Part shown: one piece after another, positions 46,846 through 57,931 of the stretch | Position numbering within the stretch: the stretch's first letter is position 1 | Layout: each line of letters begins with the position of its first letter | From: Raffaelea ambrosiae | Taxonomy: Eukaryota > Ascomycota > Sordariomycetes > Ophiostomatales > Ophiostomataceae | Reading direction: 5' to 3' | DNA: 64,000 bases | Assembly (NCBI GenBank): GCA_002778195.1 | Contig: PCDI01000006.1 | Span: forward strand, 2,051,950-2,115,949 | Notes under the pieces: model-generated | What the model was told of the DNA's origin: nothing | What the model saw: the letters and a program-made list of their open reading frames with translations, nothing else | Database searches by the model: none | Made by a program: the position numbers and the translations under genes

Positions 46846-48181
46846 TTCTGCCTTGTTCTTGCAGATGCACGTGTGGGGGACCTTGCAGCCTACCGTTGAT
46901 ATGCGAGACACGGCGTCTGATATGCCGTTGGTCCATGTTCGTTTGACCCCGTGGAGAAAAGAAATATGGGGAAGAGAGATTACCGATCTCTCCATTCTGG
47001 GGTATCAAAACACCGAAAATGTCAGTAGCCAAGTGGGGCATAGTTTCAGTCACGTGCTGGGTCATGTGGTCTCTTACACGAGACAAACCATCGAGAGCTT
47101 TCCTTTTTGACAGGTCTGGGGAACAGTGGATTGGTTACTGCGCGTGGCGATACAGACGCAAAATTGTTCACGCAACAGTACCAGCTGACATTGTTCCGCG
47201 AAAATTGTTCTCTTTGGCCGTCCTCTTGGACCTGCTGCGCCCGGTGCCACTGTGGGCCTCGTCCAACCTCCATCGGCCCCTGCCCGGCATGATTTGGACC
47301 ACCTCCTGCGACAGCCCGGTGTCTTCAAGGAGTATGCTATCGTGGTTAAATCTGTGGTTCTCACTTTGCAGTACATCTCGCAACCAGTAGAAAAGTCCGC
47401 GGCTTGTGTAAGGTTTCGAATGCAAGTAGTGAACACTGCTTTGGCAATTTGTGGCAATTTACCATGCAATCACCATGCCATCCATTGCATTCCAGATCTT
47501 CCCGAATGTTGCTTCACGGCTTGCTTCATCGACCTTCAGGGTGTGAGTAGTAGTAGACAATGTAGCCAACTATCTTCAGTACCCCTGATAGACGTATCAA
47601 CTGTATGAGTAGCCTTTTCCAGTCCAAATTTTCCGGCACTTGCATTGCCCGAGTCAGTTTGTGCAAATCTATCCGGCATCTCGTCAGCGTCCATTCCCAG
47701 AAGTCTTCGTCTTGTGGTAAGCGTCTCGTTACTAACCCAGGATGGACGGCAAATGCAACCAGCCAAGGATTGCCGCAATGGGCAGATCTTACCCATACTA
47801 GCGTGGAACTTTTGCGCATAATTCGGTGGGTGTTGCGGTGCGCCGAAATTCTCCCTGCAGCCCAATATTTGGCTAAAGAAAAATTCCTCGTGGGTGAGTA
47901 TTCTCATCCGTCAGTCGTAGGTATCATCTCCATTCATGTTCTGCAGTGTGTATGGGGAGAAGGCAAAATCTGAACACTTGGATGGGCAGAAAGATTATGG
48001 CGCAGCACACCAATGACGTATTTTGTAATCAAAAAATCAAAGAAAGTGGGTAGGAGGGAGAAGTGAATCGAGCAGGAGAAGCGGCTCTCTCGAGTTGGGT
48101 TGACTTTGGCATTTTGCGGGTCTCCACAATTCCCTTCTACTTAAACTCTAAACGGACTGAAAATTTTCACAAGCGCATCTA
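46846..48181. other. Intergenic, regulator promoter
   Basis: The regulator promoter lies at the left. The rest is short open frames without recognisable domains, up to the tRNA. Confidence 0.5.
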
Positions 48182-48262
48182 GGCAAGGTGGCGGAGTGGT
48201 TAACGCGCGGGCCTGCTAAGCCCGTCCTTTCGAGGGCCAGGGTTCGAATCCCTGCCTTGTCG
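48182..48262 (+). tRNA. tRNA-Ser (GCT)
   Basis: The 7-bp acceptor stem pairs GGCAAGG with CCTTGTC (one G-T), with G as discriminator. The A box is TGGCGGAGTGG and the B box GGTTCGAATCC. The anticodon stem CGGGC/GCCCG encloses the loop CTGCTAA, so the anticodon is GCT and reads AGC/AGT serine codons. The long variable arm (around TCCTTTCGAGGG) is the class II hallmark expected for tRNA-Ser. No intron. Confidence 0.96.
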
Positions 48263-48268
48263 TGTTTA

Positions 48269-48273
48269 TTTTT
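48269..48273 (+). terminator. Pol III terminator of tRNA-Ser
   Basis: The first run of five T lies seven bases past the mature tRNA 3' end, followed by longer T runs within 40 bases. Confidence 0.7.
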
Positions 48274-49320
48274 GCACTTTTTTTATTTTTTTATTCTATT
48301 TTTTTTTTTTTTTGGCTGTTTCGACATCCTGAACGTAGTCATCTGTCCTTCTAGAGAACCAATCAGAGTAGCGAGACAGTCTCCGCTTGTCGTCATGTCT
48401 CGATCTTTTGATTGGTTGAAAATAACACGAGTTGGAGAGTATGTGACAACGGCGACCATTAGACACACGCGGCGTGTGAAATAATGCCTGTGGCAACTCC
48501 TGACAGTCGATATTGTTACGAAAAGGGTGAATTATTCTGCACACCTTACGAGAACCACTGTGAATACTCAGAGGCTGTATGTGCTTACCTTCTCGATCCC
48601 GTATCTCATGAGAGTTAGTATGAGGAACTGGGGAAGCCCGGTAGGGGTTTCACCCGTTCAGCTCTGTCGCATGCCACCTTTGGTACAATCGTTTTTCCTT
48701 TCCCCTTTGCGTCCTCCATATCTCTCTGCCTTTACTTTCGTTGTCTCCGTCTTTTCTTTCTTTCTTTTTCATTTTTTTTCATCAATTTATTTTCTCTAAA
48801 TTCTGTCTCATTTTGTTTGATTTTTCCATGTTTATTACATGTGTTTTCCCATTTTTGTCTCAGTAATATCGAGTTGCTCCGTCTCCTATCTCCTATGTTC
48901 ACCTGACAACTTATTAACCTACCTTTGCTCTCATTGTTTACACTCTGTTTACACTCTGGGAGCAGTAAAACGCGCTCTTATGCGACATAGATAGGCGTTT
49001 CTGTTATACACGGTCTGTCTCTTTGCTAAACATTGGGACACTAACCGCTCTGTAATCACGAAGGTGCAAACAAATGTCGGTGAATGCAATAAAATGGTCA
49101 GCCACACGGTTGACGGCTCCTCCGGCAGAGACAGCCGCACACGAAAGCGGCCGGAAAGGAGCATTGCTTCACACCCACTTGATCAAAGCACCTAAAAATT
49201 CAAAAGTAGTAGATGCATGTGACAGGGGTGGCCAAGCAGGATGGATGGACGTCTAGGGAGGAGCAGGAGCGAGAGTGACATCCGGTCGGCATCTTGCCGG
49301 ACACATTATTTGTGCTCTGC

Positions 49321-49344
49321 GCAAAGACCTGGTAGTGTGGTTTC
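49321..49344 (+). repeat. Dispersed 24-nt repeat, copy 1
   Basis: A perfect 24-nt match to 63304-63327 in the same orientation, 14 kb apart, starting GCAAAGACCTGG. Flanks differ on both sides. Confidence 0.7.
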
Positions 49345-52300
49345 AGTCCGCCAAAGCTACCTCACCGGTTGAGAAATGAGATGGGATGGCAGCGAAATGC
49401 GCCCAAGAGCCCGGGGAAGCGCAGAGCTAGCCCCTAGCTTTATCGAACCAATCCCGGCTGCAGGGCTACACGGCCGAGAAATGCGAGAACTCGTTTGCCA
49501 TGGAAGTGCACTTTATGCCTGCCGGGTGTTTTGTGGTTTCTTCCATTTCCTGTACAGTCGTAGCACACCAAAACGCTGCATAAGCACTTTCCATTTCCGC
49601 CTATCCCCGACTCTCTTCTCCTCTTTCGTGGAGACTTCTTTCCCTGTTTTCGCTGCCTTGCTTCCTTGACGACTTGTTCATTTCTGCAGATGCCAGCAGT
49701 CCGGCATCCGTGGCCTCCAGCCACGCACAGGGCCCAAGCAACCAAGGGCAAGGCAGCTGCAGGTAGCCGTTGCGCCCAAGCTGGCAGGGTTTTCATGTCA
49801 CGCGGCGGCCCCTTCCCGGGAAGTGTACCCCCCCAGACATGCCGGGCGCTGGCCGTCTTGGTCCTTTGGTAGTGGCTGTCTTTCTAGTGACTTCCTGTAT
49901 TTGTCAAACTAGAGGCAGAAGAAAAATCACGGTGCCATCCCGGCCCAGTGCTCGTAGGCCTCCCGTTCTCGTGCAAAAGTTCATCGTCTCTTCTCACCGC
50001 AAGTACCACACACTTTCTCGTCGTCCATCTCTTTTTTCCTGTTGCAACACGGTGATTTGTTTGAAGTTCTGCATACATGCTTGCCATGTTGTGCCCATAA
50101 CCCTGCTGTCTGCAGCTCCAGTCACCACCGTCTCCCAAACAGGAGTCTTCTTACAAAAAGAACATACTATGTTAATTAAAGCAAGCACGTCTGAAGTCTC
50201 TGCTTCCAGGGATGGATTTAGATGACTGGAAGAGATCACCATTCTGACGGGGAGCGAAAAAATGTGGTGGCTGGAGAGGGAGAAGGCGTTGTTGGGGGCC
50301 AAAAGTAAAATGAGACACGTAGGCGACGTCTGCTCAGACAGTTCGTTGCTCCGATTTGGGCATTGCGGTTCCAGATGGTGTGTTCCGGTGTATTTGATTT
50401 TATGTTGTCCGTTTCAGGGAGGATACCTTGGCATCGAGTTCAGTGGACGTAACAAGCCATGGAGATCAGCGAACCGGAATGGGGTCCGATGGACCACCCC
50501 CCTATGAGATAGCCAAACACCATCGGGAATCCCCCCGCACATTAGGTCGCATTCCTCGCCTTTCAGGTATCGGTCAGTGATCTTGAACGATATGCGATCC
50601 TTGTCCAGACGCGTAAGATACATGCAGTCATTATGGGAGGGGGCAACTCGTCGAGCCCCCCCTCTGCTTTGAAAAGTCCGTTCTGGCCGGTCTGAGGGAT
50701 GGCGCCCTGTGCCCCTGCCTTTCGAAGATGGTCCACCCCGTATTCGCATACGCTCTCATATGAACCAGGCTGTTGGCCAGAATAAGACTCGCAAGAATGG
50801 CAAGATGGAGCCACACACCAACAAATAGGATCATACTCTGCTTCCGGAGGTCAGTTGGGAAATCATGCCATTTGGCCATACAGAAGGTCCAGGGTTTTCT
50901 TTGCTGTGGTCACTTGTGGCTAGACTGGCTGGCTAGTCTCACATTTTCTGCATTTTTTCAGAGCAAGCAAGGGGAGGGGGGGGGCTGACTCGCTGTGAAG
51001 TAATCTACTACGGTAGATAAATTCAAATAAAATACACAGCGGACATTATTCACCACGGGGAGCCTTCCGGCTACAAAATCCAATTATGCTTTTGCTCGCA
51101 TGGCGCTTTCTCGGCCAAAAAATGGCCCAAGCAAAGCGTCGGAGGTCCCTTGAGCTCCAGTAGGCCAGAGAGTCCCAGTGGGCGAAAGGAGGGTTCCAGA
51201 ACCACAGACTACGTGTGTTTGCCAGTGCCTGTGCCTGTCGCGGAACGAGTGGCTGGCAGCGTCCAAAATTCTTGTTTCAGTCTTATCTCGTCGAGATCCG
51301 GGTGCAGGAACTAAGAAATTAAAATAAAAAATTGGAGTGGGTGGCTGCGCGCTCTGGCTTCCCCAAGCCTGATGGGGTGTGGCAGTAGGCCGATAGACTG
51401 TCTCGACATCCTTTTGGAGCAGCCATACAAACGAGAGCAAACAAAGACGGTGGGTCGCTGAAAAGCTGGATCCCCGGGGCTATTCCTTCCAACAGCATGC
51501 AGGAACCTTGGGTGTGGCACACACTACCTTCTTTCCGGCTAGGCAGGCTGTCTGTCAAAGCCAGTGTTGGCTGGGAGTGTGTCGGGCAAGAGCAGCGTTT
51601 TCTTCGTGCCCATTGGCAAAGGACGTCTCATCTCCCAGTGCGATCTTGTCTGTCACCAGACTCTCCGTTGTCTGTGCCAGCAAGTAGCAAGGCAAGGTGG
51701 AATAAACATATCCGCCGTTCTATTTCAAAGTGACGTACTGTCTTTTCCAGCACGGGACCTCATGGGCACGAGGACAGCAGTTGACAATTTGTCCGTAACT
51801 TGTCCGGAGATATTAAATCCTGTCTTTCAAACCGCTAGTCTTGTCGCGATTTGGATCTCGTATTATTTTCAGAGTCGAGCTTTCCTGCTTTCTCACGACC
51901 CCTCTTCCAGGGTGGCGCTTCTGACGACGCAATCTGGACGGTTTTTCTTAGTGTCACGCAAGTCAGAAATAGCTTCGCGGCTATCCTTGGTCCGAACAAA
52001 GGGAAAAGGGAGGTTTGCCTTTCAAGCCCGCGCTATAAATCTTGGGCTGTCAATAGCGTCATTCCCCGCAACATAGACTGTCTAGTTTTGCTTCACGTGC
52101 ACCTTCTCCCTGTTCTTTGTTCACGGTCATGTTCTGTTGTCCTCTTACTGTTCTGCTAGCTGGAACGGGCGGTCATCGAACGTGTATTGATCTGCGCCCA
52201 GACGCGTTTCTTTGTTTTCTTTTTGTTTTCTTTTTATGAGAGGGGGGCGGGGACAGCAAAAGGCAGAAGATGGCGCGTATGAACAAACCAGTCGCGGCCA

Positions 52301-54431
52301 AACACACACTTGTGTCGTCTCAAACCATGTCTACAGGGCGCTCTTGGGGCAGCAAATGGGTCGGTTGCTGCCGCAGAGCCTGTCAGCTATCCGTCCACCC
52401 ACGGGATCACAACCCTGATTTGCGAACGAAGACCATTCATCAGCAATTGTCTTGGTTCCTCTCTCCATATTTGACCTTTCGTGACACTGTACCTTTCTAA
52501 GGCTTTTGTAATTACCTTCGCCATCCGTGCGGCTGTTTCTCAAATAAACGGTAGGAGGAGAGTCCCGTCAGATGAAGTGAACGCGAACAGAAGCCTATAG
52601 GGAACCATTTTGCGACGTCCCCGGCGCCAATATAGCACACAAATAATTGGTTTTCTGTTTACGACAGAGGGTTGCCCCTTAATTCTTGGGTACTCATCTT
52701 GCCCAACTCTACTGGTGAGTAAATCGGCGGATCGGTAGTCCCCTAAAAGCATGCTCTTCCACATCCCTGGCCAGACCAGGCACAAATGTGGCAGAAGACT
52801 GTCCCGTCAACCAATGAGCATCCATAACGTAGACCATGGCGCTGAGACGGTTAGTTCTGATCTCTGTACGGAGGTCTGGAGCATGTTATCTGCTAGCTCT
52901 GTGTCTGATTCTGTTGAATCTAACGGTTCGTTATTCTCAATCCATGTAATTTGGCGCTACACGCAGCCTCCCACGAACGGAAGCGCCTGGACGGAGCTAA
53001 TTTTCTATTTAAGAATTGTGTATTCGCCAAACGGTGTACCGTGAGATACGACAAGCCCCACACGCTGTCGGCTTCTCTAGCCCCAGTGGTGCGCCCATTG
53101 CGGGTACGAAACGGTCGCATACGGTGTAGTTACTCGTAGGAGTGAGAACGCTATCGTCAGATGGGCGATTTGCCTAAATTTTGCGGAGTGGAGCCTAATA
53201 GGCCTTCTGTCAGCCCTTTGAAGTTTCCCAGATCGAAATACAGCGCATGGTCCGCGCTGTGTTATCCTCTGCTCTATCCATGTTCTGCTCCTTGGCCCAT
53301 GACTCCTACAACGACCCCCCCTTTGTGAGCGCTTTTTGAACAAGAAAGAAGAATTCCTTGGCTGTGTATAGAAAATTGAGATTCACAATTATTTTCTGCT
53401 CGTCATCCGCGTGGATATATAGAGAACCACTCTTGTTTGAAAATGTAGCTTGCTGCGAGACCTATCTTTTGTAAAAGAAAACATCACAGTGGTATGCTTG
53501 TAGCGGCATTCTTACAGAAGGCGCGCACTGTAGGCCCTCTGCACCAATATGACGGCGTCCAGGATTGTTCAGGCACCGAACTAAGGCAATCTACTGGCAG
53601 TTGTGGGAGCTAGACCTTCGGGGGGGGGGGGGGGGGGGGGGTCAAGAGTCAGGAGCCCAACAACAAATAAAAGCAAAGAAGAAATATTAAAACAACAGGA
53701 GGACCAGGCTAATCNCCATCTACTAGCTAACGATACGGTACACGCCGGTGTTGGTTTGCCTGTCTCTATGGTGTGGGATGCGGAAGCAGTCATGGCCTAC
53801 TAAAAGGAGCCAGATTCGACCACCCCCCCCCCCTTTTTTTTCTTGTTCCTTTGCCCAGCCCAGTCCACGAGATTCGCTCCGCCCTTCTCAGCCTTCCTTC
53901 TCCATATGGCAAAAAACCCAGGCCTACATTGCACAACTGCACAATACCGTTCGAAGCCTCCGTTCCGACGACAGAAGCAGCGGCATGTCAGCATTTCATC
54001 CGAACCGATCTAGAGAACCTATGAGGCGGTGTGTCTCCATCCTTCGACGCGGAGGCCAAATCTCGCGACAGGCGGAACGACCGGGGCTAGCGCGACGAGG
54101 GAATATGCACGCACAACCAAATGGACAGGATGGGCGCCCTCATAGCAAGTTTTTTGGCAGCGTGTCGTGTCAAGGGCGTTCAACAGCCTTGTTTTGCCCA
54201 TCTTCCCACGTGAGGATGGAGATACAACTGCAGCTTAGTGCATCTTTTGGGCGCTACGTGCCGTCCACATAGGGCAGCACGCCCCGGAACGGGAATCGGA
54301 CCCGCGGCCGGGATCACACTCTGAGTATGCGTTGGCAAAAGCAGCTGGCAGATGCATGGTCTTATCATACTCTGACAGCAGTGGCAGGATGTCAAGACGT
54401 TTTGGGGGGGGGGGGGGGGGGCTGGAAAAAG

Positions 54432-54439
54432 TATTTAAA
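54432..54439 (+). promoter_or_regulatory. TATA-like box of the small spliced gene
   Basis: TATTTAAA lies about 150 nt upstream of the ATG at 54592, directly after an 18-G run. Confidence 0.5.
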
Positions 54440-54591
54440 CAGCGCTCTTTTCCTCCCCTTTTGCTTTCTGACTCGTGAGATGCACCACCAGTATTCTTGC
54501 AATCCTCGCCATTAGCTCACTCTATTGATCTTCTCCTTGCCCGAAAGCACCAAAAAACCTTGTTCCCGAAAAAAAATCAAAGACAATAACA

Positions 54592-54908
54592 ATGTCCAAC
54601 TCATCCATGGACGTCTGCGTGGGCAGCGAGTATGCCCATTTCTCTTCTTCATCCTTCCTTCCCCTTTCGTCTTCACCTTCTCCTGGCCCATTTTCCTTTC
54701 TCTTTGTCTCTACCCAGTGGATCTAACACAAAACTCTTGAAACAGGCCCACAGCCTACTGCCGACCTCGCGACCCTAGCCTCGAGCGAGAGCGCATTCGA
54801 AACTTCCTGGCGGACATCGACTACCGGCGCCATAGCACAAAGGAGCACCTGGAATATCTCTCCAAACTCATTTCTGAGCTCGACGCTAAGCTGACGAACA
54901 AGAAATGA
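54592..54908 (+). CDS. Small spliced hypothetical protein, 66 residues
   Basis: Exons 54592-54629 and 54746-54908 flank a 116-nt GT-AG intron with a GTATGC donor, a CTAAC branch site at about 54723 and an AACAG acceptor. The join is in frame (GSE-PTAYCRP) and ends in TGA. The protein starts MSNSSMDVCVG and has a charged, probably helical second half (DPSLERERIRNFL, then TKEHLEYLSKLISELD) with leucines spaced as in a short coiled coil. There is no signal peptide or known domain. Support comes from coherent splicing, a TATA-like box upstream and coding-like composition in an otherwise empty region. The family is not recognised. Confidence 0.6.
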
Positions 54909-57900
54909 GGCGAGCACGGGCTCTTGATTTCACAATGGTGTATGTTTGGAATGGACAATTTGTGCTGGGTTTCTCGTTGCTTAGATAGCAACCAATAAAA
55001 GTTGTGCTTGTTTTATGTCAAGAGACAGGCTTGCGTATTGAAAGTTGTGTGCTTTGGTATCTAAAATGGAAAAGAAAAGTCCCTCCGCGAACATCTCCAG
55101 GTCTTGGGTGCGCCTTGCCTGGCACTATGTTCGGGTCCTAGTAAGCTTTGCACAGGGGATTCCCATGTCTGGCTGCGTCTGGCTGGTCCCGGAAACGCCG
55201 TCGTTTGACTATGATGGGCTCAGCGGGGGCGATGCACGGCCCAGAACAAAATGCAACTAAGCCAGGCCTTGGCCCCTCCCCGATTGATAAACAAAGATTG
55301 TGCCAGCTCGTTGGGAGCTGCTGTCATCTTACCCACTCTGACACGGTTGAGGAAAAAGAATTTAAAAAAAAAATTTCATTTTCCTGCAGAGTTGAGTGGG
55401 ACCTGCAGGCCGAGGGTGCATTCCAATATGCATTCTCGGGCACCAATTGCCCGTTGGCACCCATACTCGTACTGCAACCCCCCTCTCAAGCCATGGAATG
55501 GCACACTCAACAAGACACATACAGAGCTAAACTGCATAGAGGCCCCCAGATATGCAGCTAAAGAGCCGCGCAATGTCGCTTAATTGGGGTGTCAGGCCAT
55601 TTTGCAAAACGAAGTGAGCAAGAGTACTTTCTCCCTGGCCAATCCTTGCAGTATCTTACCTGGACAAACGGGCATGCATTTCTTGCGAGAGGTAGTTAGT
55701 GCGAGTGGGCATTTGCTAGATGAGGTTGCGTCGATTAGTCATTTCAGAGACCCAACCAAACGCGGGTGGGCCCGAGAGAAACTACTCGGAATTAGGGCAC
55801 CCGGGTAGTCGGGATAGGACAGTGCGCCCCTAAGCCACTAACAATTTGGCGTCTTTTGCGTCAAATTCCGGCACTCCACCCTCAGGGCTAGGAATTGGCT
55901 TGGGGGGCCACCCATGGCGCGACAGACTCCTCTGATGTTTATTTTAAGACACATTGCCGTCTCATTTGGCCCCTCGCTGCCTTATTTCTCAAGTTCAACG
56001 CCTTGTTTCACACTGTATCTGATGTCATAGCCTTCGGCATATTGGCTGTGGTGTGAAACAACGGCCGATTGGGCCATGCAAGAAGACCACATGGACTCGC
56101 ACACGGGACTGAGAAAGCATGTGCATCAGCCACACACACAGGCAGAGCAGGGGCGGGAATGGGGGGGGCAGAGAGAGGTCTGGTGGTTGTCTATGGGAAG
56201 CATGGTCCTCTTCCTATTGGACCAGCCTTGACGTCCCTCCCACTGGAAGGGTTTCTTGTTCTTGCAGGACGGACGAGGAGACACGGCCGACAAAGTACTG
56301 CGGAGGCCTATCACTTCACACGCTACGCTGGAAAGGAATTAGCCACGCACACGTTTCGACCATGGATGGACTTTGAGGCAGAAAGAAGGTGACACGCACC
56401 AATGATGGCCTGGTGGAGACGGCCAGAGAGCCGAGCGCCCACGCACAGGGTTGCATTTTTTCGGTCCTTCTCGGGTCCACGGGGGGGTGTGTGTGTGCCA
56501 ACGTTTCCTTCCACTTTCCACGATCATCTTGACATCCTGGAAGGCAGAGAGAGGGGCTGAGGCCGGATTCTATCTTAGTGCGGACCCTCTTCTCTGCAGA
56601 CTAGCCAACTGACACACGACTCCCTCACGCATCCCGGGTCCACGTTGCCTGACGACCTTCCTTGCCAGCTCGTGATTTTATTTTATTTTTCCTTTTTTTT
56701 CTTGTGGCTGGGCCAAATCCCGCCAGTTTGGTTCATCACCCCCGACCAAACCACCGGGGCCGTTCCCAGTACGACGGAAAGGATGGAAAATGGAGACACA
56801 AACACCCACAAACCGCCCCAACCTATCCACCAGACCGCCATTTCAATGCAAGAGACCAATCGCAGTGTCAGGTGAGCGTTGCAGCGGCCTCGAAAGCGAC
56901 TCTGACCTTTGGACACGATCATCCCAAATGGGACGGAGCGCTGGGGAGATAAGGCCGTCCTGGTGAGAGCCTCCCCATGCAGGCGTTATCTACTTTCCAC
57001 CAGCTTTGCCACGATTGTATCACGATGCCAAATTCCTGGATTGTTTCCGTGTTTTCGTAGCAGCCTTCCATTCTGAGAGTCGGCAAACTCCAAGACAGAG
57101 GAATGGAATCCATGACTAGCTAGAGTTTCACGGGCCGAGTATGCCTGGGCTTCTCGCGAAGAACTCTGCAAACATGGCAATAAAAAAAAAGCAAACGGGC
57201 GGGTGGTCGGAGGGGATTTTGTGATTTCTCATTTCCTGGATGCAGGCTGACCAGTCCGTCTTGAGGCACTAGCAGGGGTGATGCGTTTTCTGCGTTTGAT
57301 CTGGAATTACGTGTTCAACTGGTAAGTCCATCTTGATGCCAGTTTGCGCAAAGCCGCCCCCCTGCTAAGCTCAAATTGGCCGAGTGTCTTCAGATTCCCA
57401 GGTCCCCCCCCCTTTTTTTGGCCTGGTGGTGTGCCTCAAGGACTACGAGTAGTCAAGTTAGTGGGAACACACGACGGCACTTCCATGCCTGCACTCCAGA
57501 GGCACACGCCGCCACTTTGCATTGGGCGACGAGTTTTTTTCTTTTTTTTTCTGTTGCTTTTCCAGTCTGTCGGATCCGCTCCGCAGTCTTGCATGAAAAA
57601 GAGGGGAGGGATCATCAGGGCCTTGGCTTAGGCTTCTTTCGGCAACCTTGCTGGGCAAATTTGGCACCTTGGGTAAGAATGGAAGGCCATGTTCGCAAGT
57701 TGTTTCGATGCGGTTGTTTCAGTGAGGCACGAATGCATTAATTATGACCCGGAGAAGAATAAAAATGATGGATTCCAATAGATACACACGAACTTGACCC
57801 TGTACACTCTGTACACTCTGTTGTACTGCAATACATACCCTGTTCCGTCATGCCCAGCCGATCCTTATTGGCCAGGGAAAAGACCGGAAGAGGTCTTTTG

Positions 57901-57931
57901 CCTTTTAATGGCGCAGCTGAATAATACAAAA
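54909..57931. other. Intergenic, no gene recognised
   Basis: This 3 kb spacer contains scattered homopolymers (for example C and T runs near 57405-57420 and an A run near 57181) and only short overlapping open frames. The zinc transporter 3' flank is at its right edge. Confidence 0.5.

Larger units (their letters stand above)
48263..54591. other. Gene-poor 6.3 kb spacer
   Basis: No protein-coding gene could be supported; open frames up to 170 codons (51564-52076) show no domain or codon-use signal. It contains a G run of about 21 at 53620-53641 with a single N at 53715, a second run of 18 G at 54404-54421, a 24-nt dispersed repeat copy at 49321, and a tRNA-like T-arm on the minus strand near 54275. 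The AT-richer right part could be decayed transposon DNA, but no terminal repeats or coding remnants were recognised. Confidence 0.5.

Noticed and set aside
51564..52076. 170-codon plus-strand open frame in the gene-poor block.
   Set aside because: Non-ATG start, no recognisable domain, signal peptide or coding bias; consistent with chance.
54270..54340. tRNA-like 3' half on the minus strand (T-arm GCGGGTCCGATTCCCGT followed by TCCGGGG).
   Set aside because: There is a B-box-like sequence, but no pairing 5' acceptor strand, no A box and no proper anticodon loop (T is not at position 33). At most it is a tRNA-derived relic.
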